In this document: in pieces, positions 25,308-34,316 of the stretch
Position numbering within the stretch: the first letter of the stretch is position 1
Layout: the number at the start of each line of letters is the position of its first letter
Assembly: GCF_023016085.1 (NCBI RefSeq)
Contig: NZ_JALKBF010000001.1
Location: 2,875,194 to 2,939,193 of the forward strand
Direction of reading: 5' to 3'
DNA from: Aliiroseovarius sp. F47248L
GTDB lineage: Bacteria; Pseudomonadota; Alphaproteobacteria; Rhodobacterales; Rhodobacteraceae
Length of the DNA stretch: 64,000 nucleotides
Translations under genes and position numbers: made by a program
The notes under the pieces: model-generated
What the model saw: the letters and a program-made list of their open reading frames with translations, nothing else
The model's database searches: none
What the model was told of the DNA's origin: nothing

Positions 25308-26492
25308 ATGACGTTTCCCGAGCGGTATTCCAGCTTGCCCGAGTATGCATTTCCGCGCCTGCGGAGCCTTCTTGACGCCCATAAACCGGGCGGCGAGGTG
25401 ATGCATATGACCATTGGCGAGCCGAAGCATCCATTCCCCGAATGGCTGCCGCAGGTTATTTCCCAACATACTGAAGAATTTGGAAAATATCCGCCGAATG
25501 ACGGGTCAATCGAGCTTTTGCAAGCTATCGCAGGCTGGCTGTCGCGCCGTTATGGGGTTCAGATGGACCCGACAACACAAGTCATGGCGCTGAACGGTAC
25601 ACGGGAAGGCTTATTCAACGCGCTTCTGGCGCTTTGCCCGGAACAGACGGCGCAGGGGCAGCAGCCCGTCGTTCTGATCCCGAACCCGTTTTATCAAGTC
25701 TATGCGGTTGCGGCGGCGACGGTCGGGGCAGAACCGGTTTTCCTGTCCACATCGGCTGCAACCGGGTTTTTGCCGGACTATTCGCAACTGTCGCCGGATA
25801 TTCTGAACAGGACCGAGGTGGCCTATATCTGTTCGCCGACCAATCCGCAGGGCGCGGTGGCGGATCGGGACTACTGGGCGAACCTGATCGCCTTGGCCGA
25901 AAAATACGACTTTCAGATCTTCGCGGACGAATGTTATTCGGAAATCTACCGTGACACACCGCCCCCTGGCGCACTTGAGGTGGCCCGCGAAGGCGGTGCC
26001 GATCCGGATCGCGTTGTGGTGTTTCATTCGCTGTCAAAACGGTCGAACCTGCCCGGCCTTCGGTCGGGGTTCATTGCAGGCGGGACGGACAGCATCCGCC
26101 GCGTGCGGCAGTTGCGCGCTTATGCTGGTGCGCCGCTGCCCTTGCCCCTGCAACGTGTGGCGGAACGCGCTTGGGCGGATGAGGCGCATGTGTCTGAGAA
26201 CCGCGCGCTGTATCAAGAGAAATACGCGCTGGCGGACGAGGTTTTTGCTGGCGTCGATGGCTACCAAGGGCCGGATGCTGGATTTTTCCTGTGGCTGCCA
26301 GTTGAAGATGGCGAAGCTGCGGCGATGAAACTTTGGACCGAGACCGGCGTGCGGGTTCTGCCTGGCGCGTATCTGTCGCGGGACGTGAATAATCAAAACC
26401 CCGGCAAGGGGTACATACGGGTCGCCATGGTGGCCCCAAAACAAGAAATGCAGCGCGGATTAGTTCAGATCCGCGACTGTCTCTTTAAGTAA
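25308..26492 (+). CDS. dapC: Class I aminotransferase, probable N-succinyldiaminopimelate aminotransferase DapC
   Basis: A 394-residue fold-type I PLP enzyme. The PLP lysine is Lys244 in SLSKRSNLPGLRSGF, a sequence form characteristic of DapC-type enzymes; NPFYQVY and SPTNPQGAV are also typical. It would transaminate N-succinyl-2-amino-6-ketopimelate in lysine and peptidoglycan precursor synthesis. The ATG at 25308 has only a weak ribosome site. ftsK starts 13 bases after the stop, so the two are likely cotranscribed. Confidence 0.86.
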   Translation: MTFPERYSSLPEYAFPRLRSLLDAHKPGGEVMHMTIGEPKHPFPEWLPQVISQHTEEFGKYPPNDGSIELLQAIAGWLSRRYGVQMDPTTQVMALNGTREGLFNALLALCPEQTAQGQQPVVLIPNPFYQVYAVAAATVGAEPVFLSTSAATGFLPDYSQLSPDILNRTEVAYICSPTNPQGAVADRDYWANLIALAEKYDFQIFADECYSEIYRDTPPPGALEVAREGGADPDRVVVFHSLSKRSNLPGLRSGFIAGGTDSIRRVRQLRAYAGAPLPLPLQRVAERAWADEAHVSENRALYQEKYALADEVFAGVDGYQGPDAGFFLWLPVEDGEAAAMKLWTETGVRVLPGAYLSRDVNNQNPGKGYIRVAMVAPKQEMQRGLVQIRDCLFK

Positions 26493-26504
26493 GGACGTGG
26501 TGGT

Positions 26505-29414
26505 ATGGCGTATCAGGCGAAACAACGGGATCCCATCTTTGACAGCAACACGCAGGCTGTGATCGAACGACGTGGGAAAGAGCTTCTGGGGCTGGGACTG
26601 ATCGCCCTTGGCGTTATCGTGGCGTTGATCCTTGGCAGCTATTCGCCCGAAGATCCCGGTTGGATGTCGGCCACCGATACGCCCGCCCAAAACGCGCTGG
26701 GTCGCGTCGGTGCCTTTATCGCTTCGCCGCTGGCGGTTATTTCCGGGTTGGGGGCATGGTCGCTTTCACTGATCCTTGTTGTTTGGGGACTGCGTTTGAC
26801 CTTCCATATCGGTCAGGATCGCGTCTTTGGTCGGATGATATTTGCCCCGATCGCTGTGGCTCTATGTTCGATCTATGCCTCGACATTGGTGCCGGGGACA
26901 GGCTGGACCCACTCGTTCGGGCTGGGTGGCCTGTTTGGGGATACCGTATTGGGGGCATTGTTGGCCGGGTTGCCGGTGGGCGCTGGTCTTGGTTTGAAAG
27001 TGATGTCAGTCGTGTCGGCCATCGCAGCCCTGTTGGCGGTGTTGTTCGTCATCGGAGCGGACCGGTTCGAATTACAGCGCTTTGGCCATTTCCTGATGGT
27101 CGGCATCGTGATGAGCTATGCAGGTGTTGTGTCGCTTTTGGGTAAGGGCGCGAAAGGGGCTGCACAGGGTGCCGCCGCGACGGCCCGCCAGATGCAAGCG
27201 CGGCAAGCCGCCCGCAAGGAAGAACGTCTTGCCGAAACACAGGCCGAAGAATTCTTTGATGAGGAATTCACCGCCCCGCCGCCCCTGCGCGCGGCCCGTG
27301 TGATGCGCCCCGAACCGTCGTTGCATGGTTCCGTTGATGATCAGGGTGTGGTGATCGAAAACGCCGCGCCCGCCCCCACCAAACCGGGGCTGTTGAACGC
27401 ACTGTTCCGTCGAACCCCTGATCCTGAGCCGGAACTGGTCGAGCACCCCACCTTTGATGGTGACATTCCCGAAGGGTTGGGGGGAGAAGATCGCATCCGT
27501 GCCAAGATCGCATCGGCTCTGAAAAACCGGGCACATCAGCCATCTTTGGGTGATCCGATGCGGGCTGAACCTCCGCTGGCGCGCGCTGTTGCCCGCCATC
27601 GTCGCAGTCCAGATCCCATGATCCTGAATGTGGCACCGCCAGTGGACCCCTCGTCGGCTCAAGCCGATGCTGAAATGGTGGCCGCGCCTGAACTGGTCGA
27701 AGAAGACGACATGGTCGTTGAAGATCTGATGGCACCAGATGCCGCCCTATCCGAGCCGCGCGTGTATACACCGGCACATGCAGGGCTGTCGCAACCTGCC
27801 AAGAAAGTTGTGCAGCATCCGGCACCAAAGCCCGTACAGCCGTCGACCCGTGCGAAAGCCGAGGCGCAACCGTCTCTGAGTTTCGAAGAAACACATCCGG
27901 GCTATGAGCTTCCGCCGCTGAACCTGCTGGCAAATCCGATCACGATCGAGCGTCACCACCTGTCAGACGAAGCTCTGGAAGAAAATGCGCGTATGCTTGA
28001 AACCGTGCTGGATGACTATGGCGTCAAAGGCGAGATCGTATCGGTGCGCCCTGGCCCCGTTGTTACAATGTACGAATTGGAACCTGCACCGGGTTTGAAA
28101 GCCAGCCGTGTCATTGGCTTGGCCGATGACATCGCACGCTCGATGGCGGCACTGTCGGCGCGTGTTTCAACCGTGCCGGGCCGGTCTGTGATCGGGATCG
28201 AACTGCCCAACGAAAAACGTGAAATGGTGTCGTTTCGCGAAATCCTGTCGACCCGTGATTTCGGTGACGGCAATCATGGTCTGCCGTTGGCTCTGGGTAA
28301 GGATATCGGCGGCGACCCGATTGTCGCGAACCTGGCCAAGATGCCTCACCTGCTGATTGCAGGGACTACCGGTTCGGGTAAGTCCGTGGCGATCAACACG
28401 ATGATCCTTTCGCTTCTTTATCGTCTGACGCCGGAAGAATGTCGGATGATCATGATTGACCCGAAGATGCTGGAACTCAGCGTTTACGATGGCATTCCGC
28501 ACCTGCTGTCACCCGTTGTGACCGACCCGAAAAAGGCGGTTGTGGCTCTGAAATGGGTCGTGGGCGAGATGGAAGACCGGTATCGCAAGATGTCCAAGAT
28601 GGGCGTGCGGAATATCGAAGGTTACAATGGCCGTGTCGCCGACACGCTTGCCAAGGGCGAGATGTTCGAACGCACCGTGCAAACGGGGTTCGATGACGAT
28701 ACCGGAGAGCCTATCTTCGAGAGCGAAGAGTTCGCGCCCGAAAAGCTGCCCTATATCGTGGTCGTGGTGGACGAGATGGCCGACCTAATGATGGTCGCCG
28801 GTAAGGAAATCGAAGCGTGTATTCAGCGGCTTGCCCAGATGGCGCGGGCGTCCGGCATCCACTTGATCATGGCGACGCAACGTCCGTCGGTTGACGTGAT
28901 CACCGGCACGATCAAGGCGAACTTCCCGACCCGTATCAGCTTTCAGGTCACGTCGAAAATCGATAGCCGTACCATTCTGGGTGAGCAGGGGGCTGAACAG
29001 CTTCTGGGCATGGGCGACATGCTTTACATGGCGGGCGGGTCGAAAATCACACGTGTGCACGGTCCCTTCGTATCCGACGAAGAGGTCGAGGAAATCGTTA
29101 CCTATCTGAAAGGTTTCGGAGCACCGGAATATGTCGGTGGGGTCGTGGATGGCCCATCGGACGATAAAGCCGACAACATCGACGCGGTGCTGGGCTTGAA
29201 CACAGGTGGCAACACCACCGGTGAAGATGCGCAATACGATCAGGCGGTGGCGATCGTGATTAAGGATCGCAAATGTTCGACGTCCTACATCCAGCGCAAA
29301 CTGGGCATCGGCTATAACAAGGCCGCGCGTCTGGTCGAGCAAATGGAAGACGAAGGCCTTGTGTCTGCGTCGAACCATGTTGGCAAGCGCGAAATTCTGA
29401 TCCCCGAACAATAA
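26505..29414 (+). CDS. ftsK: DNA translocase FtsK
   Basis: A 969-residue divisome-linked translocase that segregates chromosome ends through XerCD/dif. Four hydrophobic segments fill residues ~25-190, then a Pro/Ala/Glu-rich low-complexity linker (about 200-450), then the motor: Walker A GTTGSGKS near 620-627 and Walker [12 protein letters not shown] near 750. The gamma winged-helix domain that reads KOPS ends the protein ([20 protein letters not shown]). The linker is shorter than in E. coli FtsK (1329 residues). Confidence 0.96.
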   Translation: MAYQAKQRDPIFDSNTQAVIERRGKELLGLGLIALGVIVALILGSYSPEDPGWMSATDTPAQNALGRVGAFIASPLAVISGLGAWSLSLILVVWGLRLTFHIGQDRVFGRMIFAPIAVALCSIYASTLVPGTGWTHSFGLGGLFGDTVLGALLAGLPVGAGLGLKVMSVVSAIAALLAVLFVIGADRFELQRFGHFLMVGIVMSYAGVVSLLGKGAKGAAQGAAATARQMQARQAARKEERLAETQAEEFFDEEFTAPPPLRAARVMRPEPSLHGSVDDQGVVIENAAPAPTKPGLLNALFRRTPDPEPELVEHPTFDGDIPEGLGGEDRIRAKIASALKNRAHQPSLGDPMRAEPPLARAVARHRRSPDPMILNVAPPVDPSSAQADAEMVAAPELVEEDDMVVEDLMAPDAALSEPRVYTPAHAGLSQPAKKVVQHPAPKPVQPSTRAKAEAQPSLSFEETHPGYELPPLNLLANPITIERHHLSDEALEENARMLETVLDDYGVKGEIVSVRPGPVVTMYELEPAPGLKASRVIGLADDIARSMAALSARVSTVPGRSVIGIELPNEKREMVSFREILSTRDFGDGNHGLPLALGKDIGGDPIVANLAKMPHLLIAGTTGSGKSVAINTMILSLLYRLTPEECRMIMIDPKMLELSVYDGIPHLLSPVVTDPKKAVVALKWVVGEMEDRYRKMSKMGVRNIEGYNGRVADTLAKGEMFERTVQTGFDDDTGEPIFESEEFAPEKLPYIVVVVDEMADLMMVAGKEIEACIQRLAQMARASGIHLIMATQRPSVDVITGTIKANFPTRISFQVTSKIDSRTILGEQGAEQLLGMGDMLYMAGGSKITRVHGPFVSDEEVEEIVTYLKGFGAPEYVGGVVDGPSDDKADNIDAVLGLNTGGNTTGEDAQYDQAVAIVIKDRKCSTSYIQRKLGIGYNKAARLVEQMEDEGLVSASNHVGKREILIPEQ

Positions 29415-29421
29415 AGTCCAA

Positions 29422-29443
29422 CGCATTCACATGGGTGGATGCG
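29422..29443. other. Hairpin downstream of ftsK
   Basis: CGCATTCAC (29422-29430) pairs with GTGGATGCG (29435-29443) with one G-T pair and a 4-base loop, 8 bases after the ftsK stop. There is no T tract, so termination is uncertain; mRNA 3'-end protection is another option. Confidence 0.4.
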
Positions 29444-29474
29444 CTGTCAAAAAAGTCAAACATTGAGGCTAAGA

Positions 29475-29822
29475 ATGATTCAACGACGCCATACGACTGA
29501 CCGGATGAGCCAGAGCGTGACCCATAAAGGGGTCGTCTATTTGGCTGGACAAGTGGGCAATGCGGGGGACAGCGTGGCTGACCAGACGCACGAATGTCTG
29601 GCCCGTGTCGAAAATCTGCTGAACGAAGCGGGATCTTCCACGAAACACATGCTGCAGGCAGTGATTTGGTTGGCAGATATGAAAGATTTCGCCGAAATGA
29701 ATGCGGTCTGGGATGCTTGGGTGCCGAAGGGTCACGCGCCCGCCCGCGCCACTGGATCGGCTGAGTTGGCCACTCCTGACTACAAGGTCGAAGTCATCGT
29801 GACGGCCGCTGTCGCGGAATAA
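29475..29822 (+). CDS. RidA/YjgF-family protein
   Basis: A 115-residue trimer-forming protein of the Rid superfamily, which hydrolyses reactive enamine/imine intermediates made by PLP enzymes. VVYLAGQVGN and APARATGSAELATPDYKVEV carry the conserved arginine and the following strand. It is a divergent Rid subfamily member rather than canonical RidA, which has PARxxVxV. ATG 29475 is chosen; an in-frame ATG lies at 29439. It sits 60 bases after ftsK. Confidence 0.86.
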   Translation: MIQRRHTTDRMSQSVTHKGVVYLAGQVGNAGDSVADQTHECLARVENLLNEAGSSTKHMLQAVIWLADMKDFAEMNAVWDAWVPKGHAPARATGSAELATPDYKVEVIVTAAVAE

Positions 29823-29926
29823 CACTTTGAATTGAGCGGCATGTTATCGCCTATCACCTTCTGATTGGGCTTAATCTTCCCATATGTAACGGGATAGAGT
29901 GCGCCCGATCAGTAAAGGTAAGATGA

Positions 29927-30529
29927 ATGAGCCCTTTTCGAATGACGATTGCCGCTGTGGCAATGGCCGTAAGCGCGGCACCTGCGATGGCGGAAAAGCT
30001 GTCGCTGAACGCGATCTCGCAATATCTGAACGGGCTGGACACCGCCAAGGCCTCGTTTACGCAGATCAATGATGACGGCACGATCTCGACCGGCACGATT
30101 TACCTGAAACGTCCGGGTAGAGCGCGGTTTGAATATAACCCGCCCACCGACGCGCTGGTAGTGGCGGGCGGATCTCAGGTCGCAATCTTCGACGGAAAAT
30201 CCAATGCCGGGCCGCAGCAATACCCCTTGAAGCGCACACCGCTGAACCTGATCCTGGAGCGAAATGTGAACCTAAACCAGGCACAGATGGTGAAGGGGCA
30301 CGGGTATGACGGCACCGCGACGACGGTGTTGGCGCAAGACCCACAGAACCCCGAAATCGGTACGATCGAACTGAAATTCACCGCCAACCCGACCGAGCTG
30401 CGTCAGTGGATCATCACCGACAATGCCGGATCAAAAACCACGGTCATTCTGGGTGAGATGACGAAAGGCGCGCCGCTGCGAAGCTCGCTGTTTTCAATTA
30501 CAGCAGCGATCAAGCAGCGGTCACGCTAA
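29927..30529 (+). CDS. lolA: Outer-membrane lipoprotein carrier protein LolA
   Basis: A 200-residue periplasmic chaperone that ferries lipoproteins from LolCDE to the outer membrane. The signal peptide ends AMA before Glu23. Family features include ASFTQINDDGTISTGTIYLKRPGRARFEY and the later FTANPTELRQWIITDNAG. It follows ftsK as in most proteobacteria (the ftsK-lolA pair), here with the RidA-like gene between. Convergent with the SLT lipoprotein gene 7 bases away. Confidence 0.92.
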   Translation: MSPFRMTIAAVAMAVSAAPAMAEKLSLNAISQYLNGLDTAKASFTQINDDGTISTGTIYLKRPGRARFEYNPPTDALVVAGGSQVAIFDGKSNAGPQQYPLKRTPLNLILERNVNLNQAQMVKGHGYDGTATTVLAQDPQNPEIGTIELKFTANPTELRQWIITDNAGSKTTVILGEMTKGAPLRSSLFSITAAIKQRSR

Positions 30530-30536
30530 CGCTGGT

Positions 30537-31115
30537 TCAGCGCCGGCAGCTTGCCAATTGGTGCTGATAGAGAATGGCGCGGGCTTGCACTTCGGACGCG
30601 ATCCGGAGCAGCCACGACTTCGAGTTGTGGCTGCCGCGCAAATACCCTGAACGCCCTTCGTGGTAAGCCAGATACTGGTTGCGCGCGTCGGTCAGGGGGA
30701 TCCCTGTCTTGGCGCGCGTCTCATTCATGTACCAGCCCATGAAATCCGTGGCGTCCTTGATGTCTGTGCGCCGTGCGCCGCGTCCGCCTTCGTCTCGCTG
30801 GTATTCTTTCCACGTCGCATCCAGAACCTGCGCATAACCATAGGCCGAGCTTTGCCGCCCCATGGGCAACACGCCAAGGGCGTATTTCATCGGCGTACGG
30901 GCATCCCGGATAAACTTGGATTCCTGATAAATCATCGCCATCTGAACCGGCACGGGAACTTTCCATTTCCGTTCAGTGCGTTTCATGGCCCGATAGATTT
31001 TCGGGCGCTGCTTGATAATACTGCACGCATTGTCCAGATTCCGTGGCGCCTGGGAGTCACCCCCACAAGACGCCAGAAAAACCAGTATCAATGCCGCGCG
31101 AAGAAGTCTGCTCAT
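30537..31115 (-). CDS. SLT-domain (lysozyme-like) lipoprotein
   Basis: A 192-residue predicted lipoprotein (lipobox LASC, Cys17) with a lytic-transglycosylase fold. Catalytic Glu65 stands in MIYQESKF, followed by the family SSAYGYAQVLDATW and a later YLAYHEG segment. It probably cleaves peptidoglycan glycan strands. It lacks the repeat or binding domains of larger Slt enzymes. Divergent from hspQ, from which it is separated by a 220-base gap. Confidence 0.87.
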   Translation of the reverse strand: MSRLLRAALILVFLASCGGDSQAPRNLDNACSIIKQRPKIYRAMKRTERKWKVPVPVQMAMIYQESKFIRDARTPMKYALGVLPMGRQSSAYGYAQVLDATWKEYQRDEGGRGARRTDIKDATDFMGWYMNETRAKTGIPLTDARNQYLAYHEGRSGYLRGSHNSKSWLLRIASEVQARAILYQHQLASCRR

Positions 31116-31312
31116 CTGCCTCTCGCAATCTTTTGTTTTTTGGAACTATAGCTGAAACTGTTGGGGCTGGGAATTCCAAGATTGCCATATTTTTACGATC
31201 AGCAGCGACCCGCGCAAGTTGGTCAGAATGGTTTGTTGGCTCAGAGAATACACAATCTGTTTCGCAAAAAACGGGGCTGCTTCCATAGACAAACACCCCT
31301 CTGAGGCGCTAA

Positions 31313-31332
31313 TTAAAAGTTAGGAGCTTTAA
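31313..31332 (+). promoter_or_regulatory. AU-rich hairpin holding the hspQ Shine-Dalgarno in its loop
   Basis: TTAAAAG (31313-31319) can pair with CTTTAA (31327-31332) with one bulged A; the loop is TTAGGAG, which contains the ribosome-binding site, 3 bases before the ATG. The upstream gap 31116-31312 contains no gene I can support. Confidence 0.3.
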
Positions 31333-31335
31333 TAA

Positions 31336-31662
31336 ATGTTAAAGACGCGCGCCAAATACTCTCTCGGGCAAATTGTCCGTCACCGGAAGCATCCCTTCCG
31401 TGGTGTTGTGTTTGATGTGGACGCCATGTTCTCGAATACCGAGGAATGGTACGATGCCATCCCCGAGGATAGCCGCCCCCAAAAAGATCAACCTTTTTAT
31501 CACCTACTCGCGGAAAATGACCAAAGCTACTATGTTGCTTATGTGTCCGAGCAGAACCTGATTGCTGACTATTCCGGTGAGCCTGTTGGCCATCCCGATG
31601 TGCCCGAATTTTTTGGGGATCTGGAAGATGGGCAATATCCGCTGCACGTTCAGTTAAACTGA
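31336..31662 (+). CDS. hspQ: Heat shock protein HspQ
   Basis: A 108-residue protein of the HspQ/YccV family. KYSLGQIVRHRKHPFRGVVFDVDAMF and QPFYHLLAENDQSYYVAYVSEQNL cover nearly the whole fold. In enterobacteria HspQ destabilises mutant DnaA and acts as a Lon substrate and specificity enhancer. GGAG precedes the ATG within a short AU-rich hairpin. I see no convincing heat-shock sigma promoter. Convergent with the gamma-glutamyltransferase gene. Confidence 0.93.
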   Translation: MLKTRAKYSLGQIVRHRKHPFRGVVFDVDAMFSNTEEWYDAIPEDSRPQKDQPFYHLLAENDQSYYVAYVSEQNLIADYSGEPVGHPDVPEFFGDLEDGQYPLHVQLN

Positions 31663-31669
31663 AAGCGCG

Positions 31670-33256
31670 CTAGTATCCGATTGCACAACCGTCTTTGCGG
31701 GGATCGGACGCCCCTATCAGAACGCCGCGTTCATGATCTACGCGAATGGCCTGTCCGCCACCGATTGGTGTGTCGGATACGGTGATACTGTGCCCCATTT
31801 CACCGAGTTTCGCCTGTACATCGGGGTCATAGCCACGTTCAATTCGTAAAACGCCCTGATCCGCAAAACTGCGCGGGGCGTCGATGGCGGTTTGGACGTC
31901 CATCCCATAATCCACCATATTGCTTAGAAAACGCACATGACCGTTGGGTTGATATGCTCCGCCCATAACGCCAAATGGCATCGTGACCATACCGTTTTCG
32001 CGCAGCATTCCGGGGATGATCGTGTGCATGGGGCGCTTGGTGCCACCTGCTTCATTAGGGTGTCCTTCGGTCAGGTTGAAACCGGCACCACGGTTCTGAA
32101 ACAGGATGCCATACTTGTCCGACGCCAGCCCCGATCCGAAGGAATGGAAGATCGAATAGATCAGCGATACAGCCATCCGGTCGCGATCCACTACCGTCAG
32201 ATAGACCGTATCGCGATGCACAGCTTCGCTGAGCCGCGTCGCCGACGGCATGGCTTGGCGCGGATTGATCAGCGCCGCCAGTTGATTGGCAGTGGTCTGT
32301 GACAGCATATGTTCCAGCCGCACGGTCTTGTCCGGATCGGCGATGATCCGGTTGCGGGCATCATATGCAAGTTTGGTGGCTTCTGCTTCGATATGGGCAC
32401 GATCAACTCCCAATGGATCAAGCGCGGTCAAATCAAAACACGACAGGATATTCGCCAACAGGATGGCCGTGGCCCCCTGCCCGTTGGGTGGGTGTTCGAC
32501 AAGATCAACACCCTTGTAAGTGCCGGAAATCGGATCGGTATAGAAAGCGTGCGGCTTTTCGAAATCGTCCAATTCATGGGCTCCACCCAGTGCTTTCAAG
32601 CTGTTAACCATGTCTTCGGCCACGTCGCCTGCGTAGAAACCGGCGCGACCGTCTTTGGCGATGGCGCGAAGGGCTTTGGCTTGCATGGGCGCGCGGAAAA
32701 CGTCACCGACCTGTGGTGCCGCTCCGTTTTGAAGGTAAAAACTCCGCGCTGTGCCGGAAAGCAGGGCATCGCGGTCTGCTATTGTCCAATCCAACGCGAC
32801 ACGCGGCGCTACTGGAACGCCGGTTTCGGCATAGTGGATGGCCGGGGTGAGCGTTTCAGCAAGCGACAATCGGCCCCAATCTTCTGACAATGTGCAAAAC
32901 GCGTCAACAGCGCCGGGGATCGTCACCGCATGAATGGAACGTTCCGGTATTTGGGTTAGCCCACTATCGCGCAACGCGTCTGCAGAAAATCTCGCAGGCG
33001 CGCGTCCTGATCCGTTCAACGCGATAATGTCTTTCTGACCCGGCGCATCCAACAGGACGAAACAATCCCCGCCGATCCCGGTCATCTGCGGCTCGCAAAT
33101 TCCCAGAAGCACCCCGGCAGCAATCGCGGCGTCGACAGCATTTCCCCCGGATTCCAAAATGCGTACTGCTACCTGTGCAGCCAAGGGATGCGACGTGGCG
33201 CAAACTCCGTTTGTGGCAAAAACGGGTGACCGCCCGGGCAGATGGAAGTCTCGCAT
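31670..33256 (-). CDS. Gamma-glutamyltransferase family protein, no signal peptide
   Basis: A 528-residue N-terminal-nucleophile hydrolase. The autoprocessing/nucleophile residue is Thr350 (RDTVYLTVVD), aligning with E. coli Thr391 (TTHYSVVD); the small subunit shows HSFGSGLASDKYGILFQNRG. ATG 33256 is preferred to 33304 because conservation begins there. No signal peptide is present, unlike the periplasmic E. coli enzyme, so it likely acts in the cytosol on gamma-glutamyl intermediates or a related amide. Third gene on the strand after the STAS/RsbW pair, 115 bases downstream. Confidence 0.89.
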   Translation of the reverse strand: MRDFHLPGRSPVFATNGVCATSHPLAAQVAVRILESGGNAVDAAIAAGVLLGICEPQMTGIGGDCFVLLDAPGQKDIIALNGSGRAPARFSADALRDSGLTQIPERSIHAVTIPGAVDAFCTLSEDWGRLSLAETLTPAIHYAETGVPVAPRVALDWTIADRDALLSGTARSFYLQNGAAPQVGDVFRAPMQAKALRAIAKDGRAGFYAGDVAEDMVNSLKALGGAHELDDFEKPHAFYTDPISGTYKGVDLVEHPPNGQGATAILLANILSCFDLTALDPLGVDRAHIEAEATKLAYDARNRIIADPDKTVRLEHMLSQTTANQLAALINPRQAMPSATRLSEAVHRDTVYLTVVDRDRMAVSLIYSIFHSFGSGLASDKYGILFQNRGAGFNLTEGHPNEAGGTKRPMHTIIPGMLRENGMVTMPFGVMGGAYQPNGHVRFLSNMVDYGMDVQTAIDAPRSFADQGVLRIERGYDPDVQAKLGEMGHSITVSDTPIGGGQAIRVDHERGVLIGASDPRKDGCAIGY

Positions 33257-33371
33257 AGACCCTCTCTTAGTCGCTTTTGCGAAGACTAGGAGGTGACGCA
33301 GCACTTGCCAAGACGCAGATTGGCGGCTCTCATGTGGGCGTTTGTAAAATTTGAGCGAAAGATCTGGATGG

Positions 33372-33854
33372 TCAGCTTATCTGCGTGTCGGCAAGGGCAA
33401 TTGTGAAATTCAGCCTGTTCCTGACATCGCTGCGTACATAGTGCAGATCCTGTGTCAAATCTTGAATCAGGGACCAACCAAACCCGCCTTCGGGCAGGTC
33501 TTCAAGTGGGCCGCTCAAAGTGTGCCTTGTATGCTCTGGAAGATTGCCTTTTGGAAGGGGAACCCCATCATCGAGAACCGTGAAACAAAGGTTGTCCGAC
33601 ATACGCTTCACGCGTAATTCGATGACACCACTCTTGTGGTGAGCATATGCGTGCTCCACCACATTGTTCAGAACTTCCGCCAGTACAATTTCGATAATAC
33701 CCTGTTCATCGATCGTCAGATTCAGGCGGGCAAGACCCGTCATTGAGGCTTGCAGCGCACGGCGCACAGCCATTGGACGAGCGGGGAAGACAAGATTCAT
33801 TTCGTCCGTTTCCGGCGTTAGTGCCGATTTATGTCGGTGATTGGCCTGCCCCAT
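33372..33854 (-). CDS. RsbW-like anti-sigma factor / GHKL ATPase
   Basis: A 160-residue ATP-binding serine-kinase-type protein (HATPase_c_2). N box Glu60 to Asn64 (EVLNNVVEHAYAHH), G1 box DDG (95-97), and the glycine lid GGFGWSLIQ (123-131) are visible. Such proteins bind a sigma factor and phosphorylate a STAS antagonist, which is encoded just upstream. ATG 33854 follows GAGGCG with 13 bases from the STAS stop; ATG 33878 and 33908 are alternatives overlapping that gene. No sigma factor gene is near. Confidence 0.87.
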   Translation of the reverse strand: MGQANHRHKSALTPETDEMNLVFPARPMAVRRALQASMTGLARLNLTIDEQGIIEIVLAEVLNNVVEHAYAHHKSGVIELRVKRMSDNLCFTVLDDGVPLPKGNLPEHTRHTLSGPLEDLPEGGFGWSLIQDLTQDLHYVRSDVRNRLNFTIALADTQIS

Positions 33855-33867
33855 AAAGCAAAGCGCC

Positions 33868-34215
33868 TCAGCCGACATCTGCGACAGGGCCGCCCAAAGC
33901 GGTATCAATAGCGGCGTGGATCGTGAACACCGTATCCATGCGGGTCAGTTTGAACACCTTTTGCACAGTTCCGGACAGACCAGCCAATTCAAACGATTTT
34001 GTAGAACCGACCTGCTTCATGGCCGCAACAATCGCGCCAAGCCCGCTGGAGTCAATGAAATCGACCTTGGCCATATCCACGATGATGCGGTTTGGTCCAC
34101 CGTCGGTCAGTTCGCGCATTCGATCTTTGAAACTGATCGCAATGGCAGCGTCGATCCTGTTTTCGCCAACAGTGATCACCCGCGCGTCGGCGGTATCAAC
34201 ATGAGCAAGTTCCAA
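33868..34215 (-). CDS. STAS-domain anti-sigma factor antagonist
   Basis: A 115-residue SpoIIAA/RsbV-like protein. The phosphorylation site is in FIDSSGLGAIVAA (Ser56 after Asp55, matching SpoIIAA Ser58). It would compete for, and be phosphorylated by, the RsbW-like kinase encoded next. The start is TTG at 34215, supported by AAGGAG 7 bases upstream. No PP2C phosphatase is in the window to close the partner-switching loop. Confidence 0.9.
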   Translation of the reverse strand: MELAHVDTADARVITVGENRIDAAIAISFKDRMRELTDGGPNRIIVDMAKVDFIDSSGLGAIVAAMKQVGSTKSFELAGLSGTVQKVFKLTRMDTVFTIHAAIDTALGGPVADVG

Positions 34216-34265
34216 TTGTATTCTCCTTCCCGAGATTGGTAGAACTACAGTCTAGACGGCGATCG

Positions 34266-34279
34266 TTACCATTCGGTAA
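34266..34279. promoter_or_regulatory. Inverted repeat between the STAS and thiolase genes
   Basis: TTACC-ATTC-GGTAA in the divergent promoter region; short perfect 5-bp arms. Possible operator for either gene. Confidence 0.3.
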
Positions 34280-34316
34280 GCGTGGTCAGGAATTTGCAAA
34301 AGGGATGGAGTGGACG

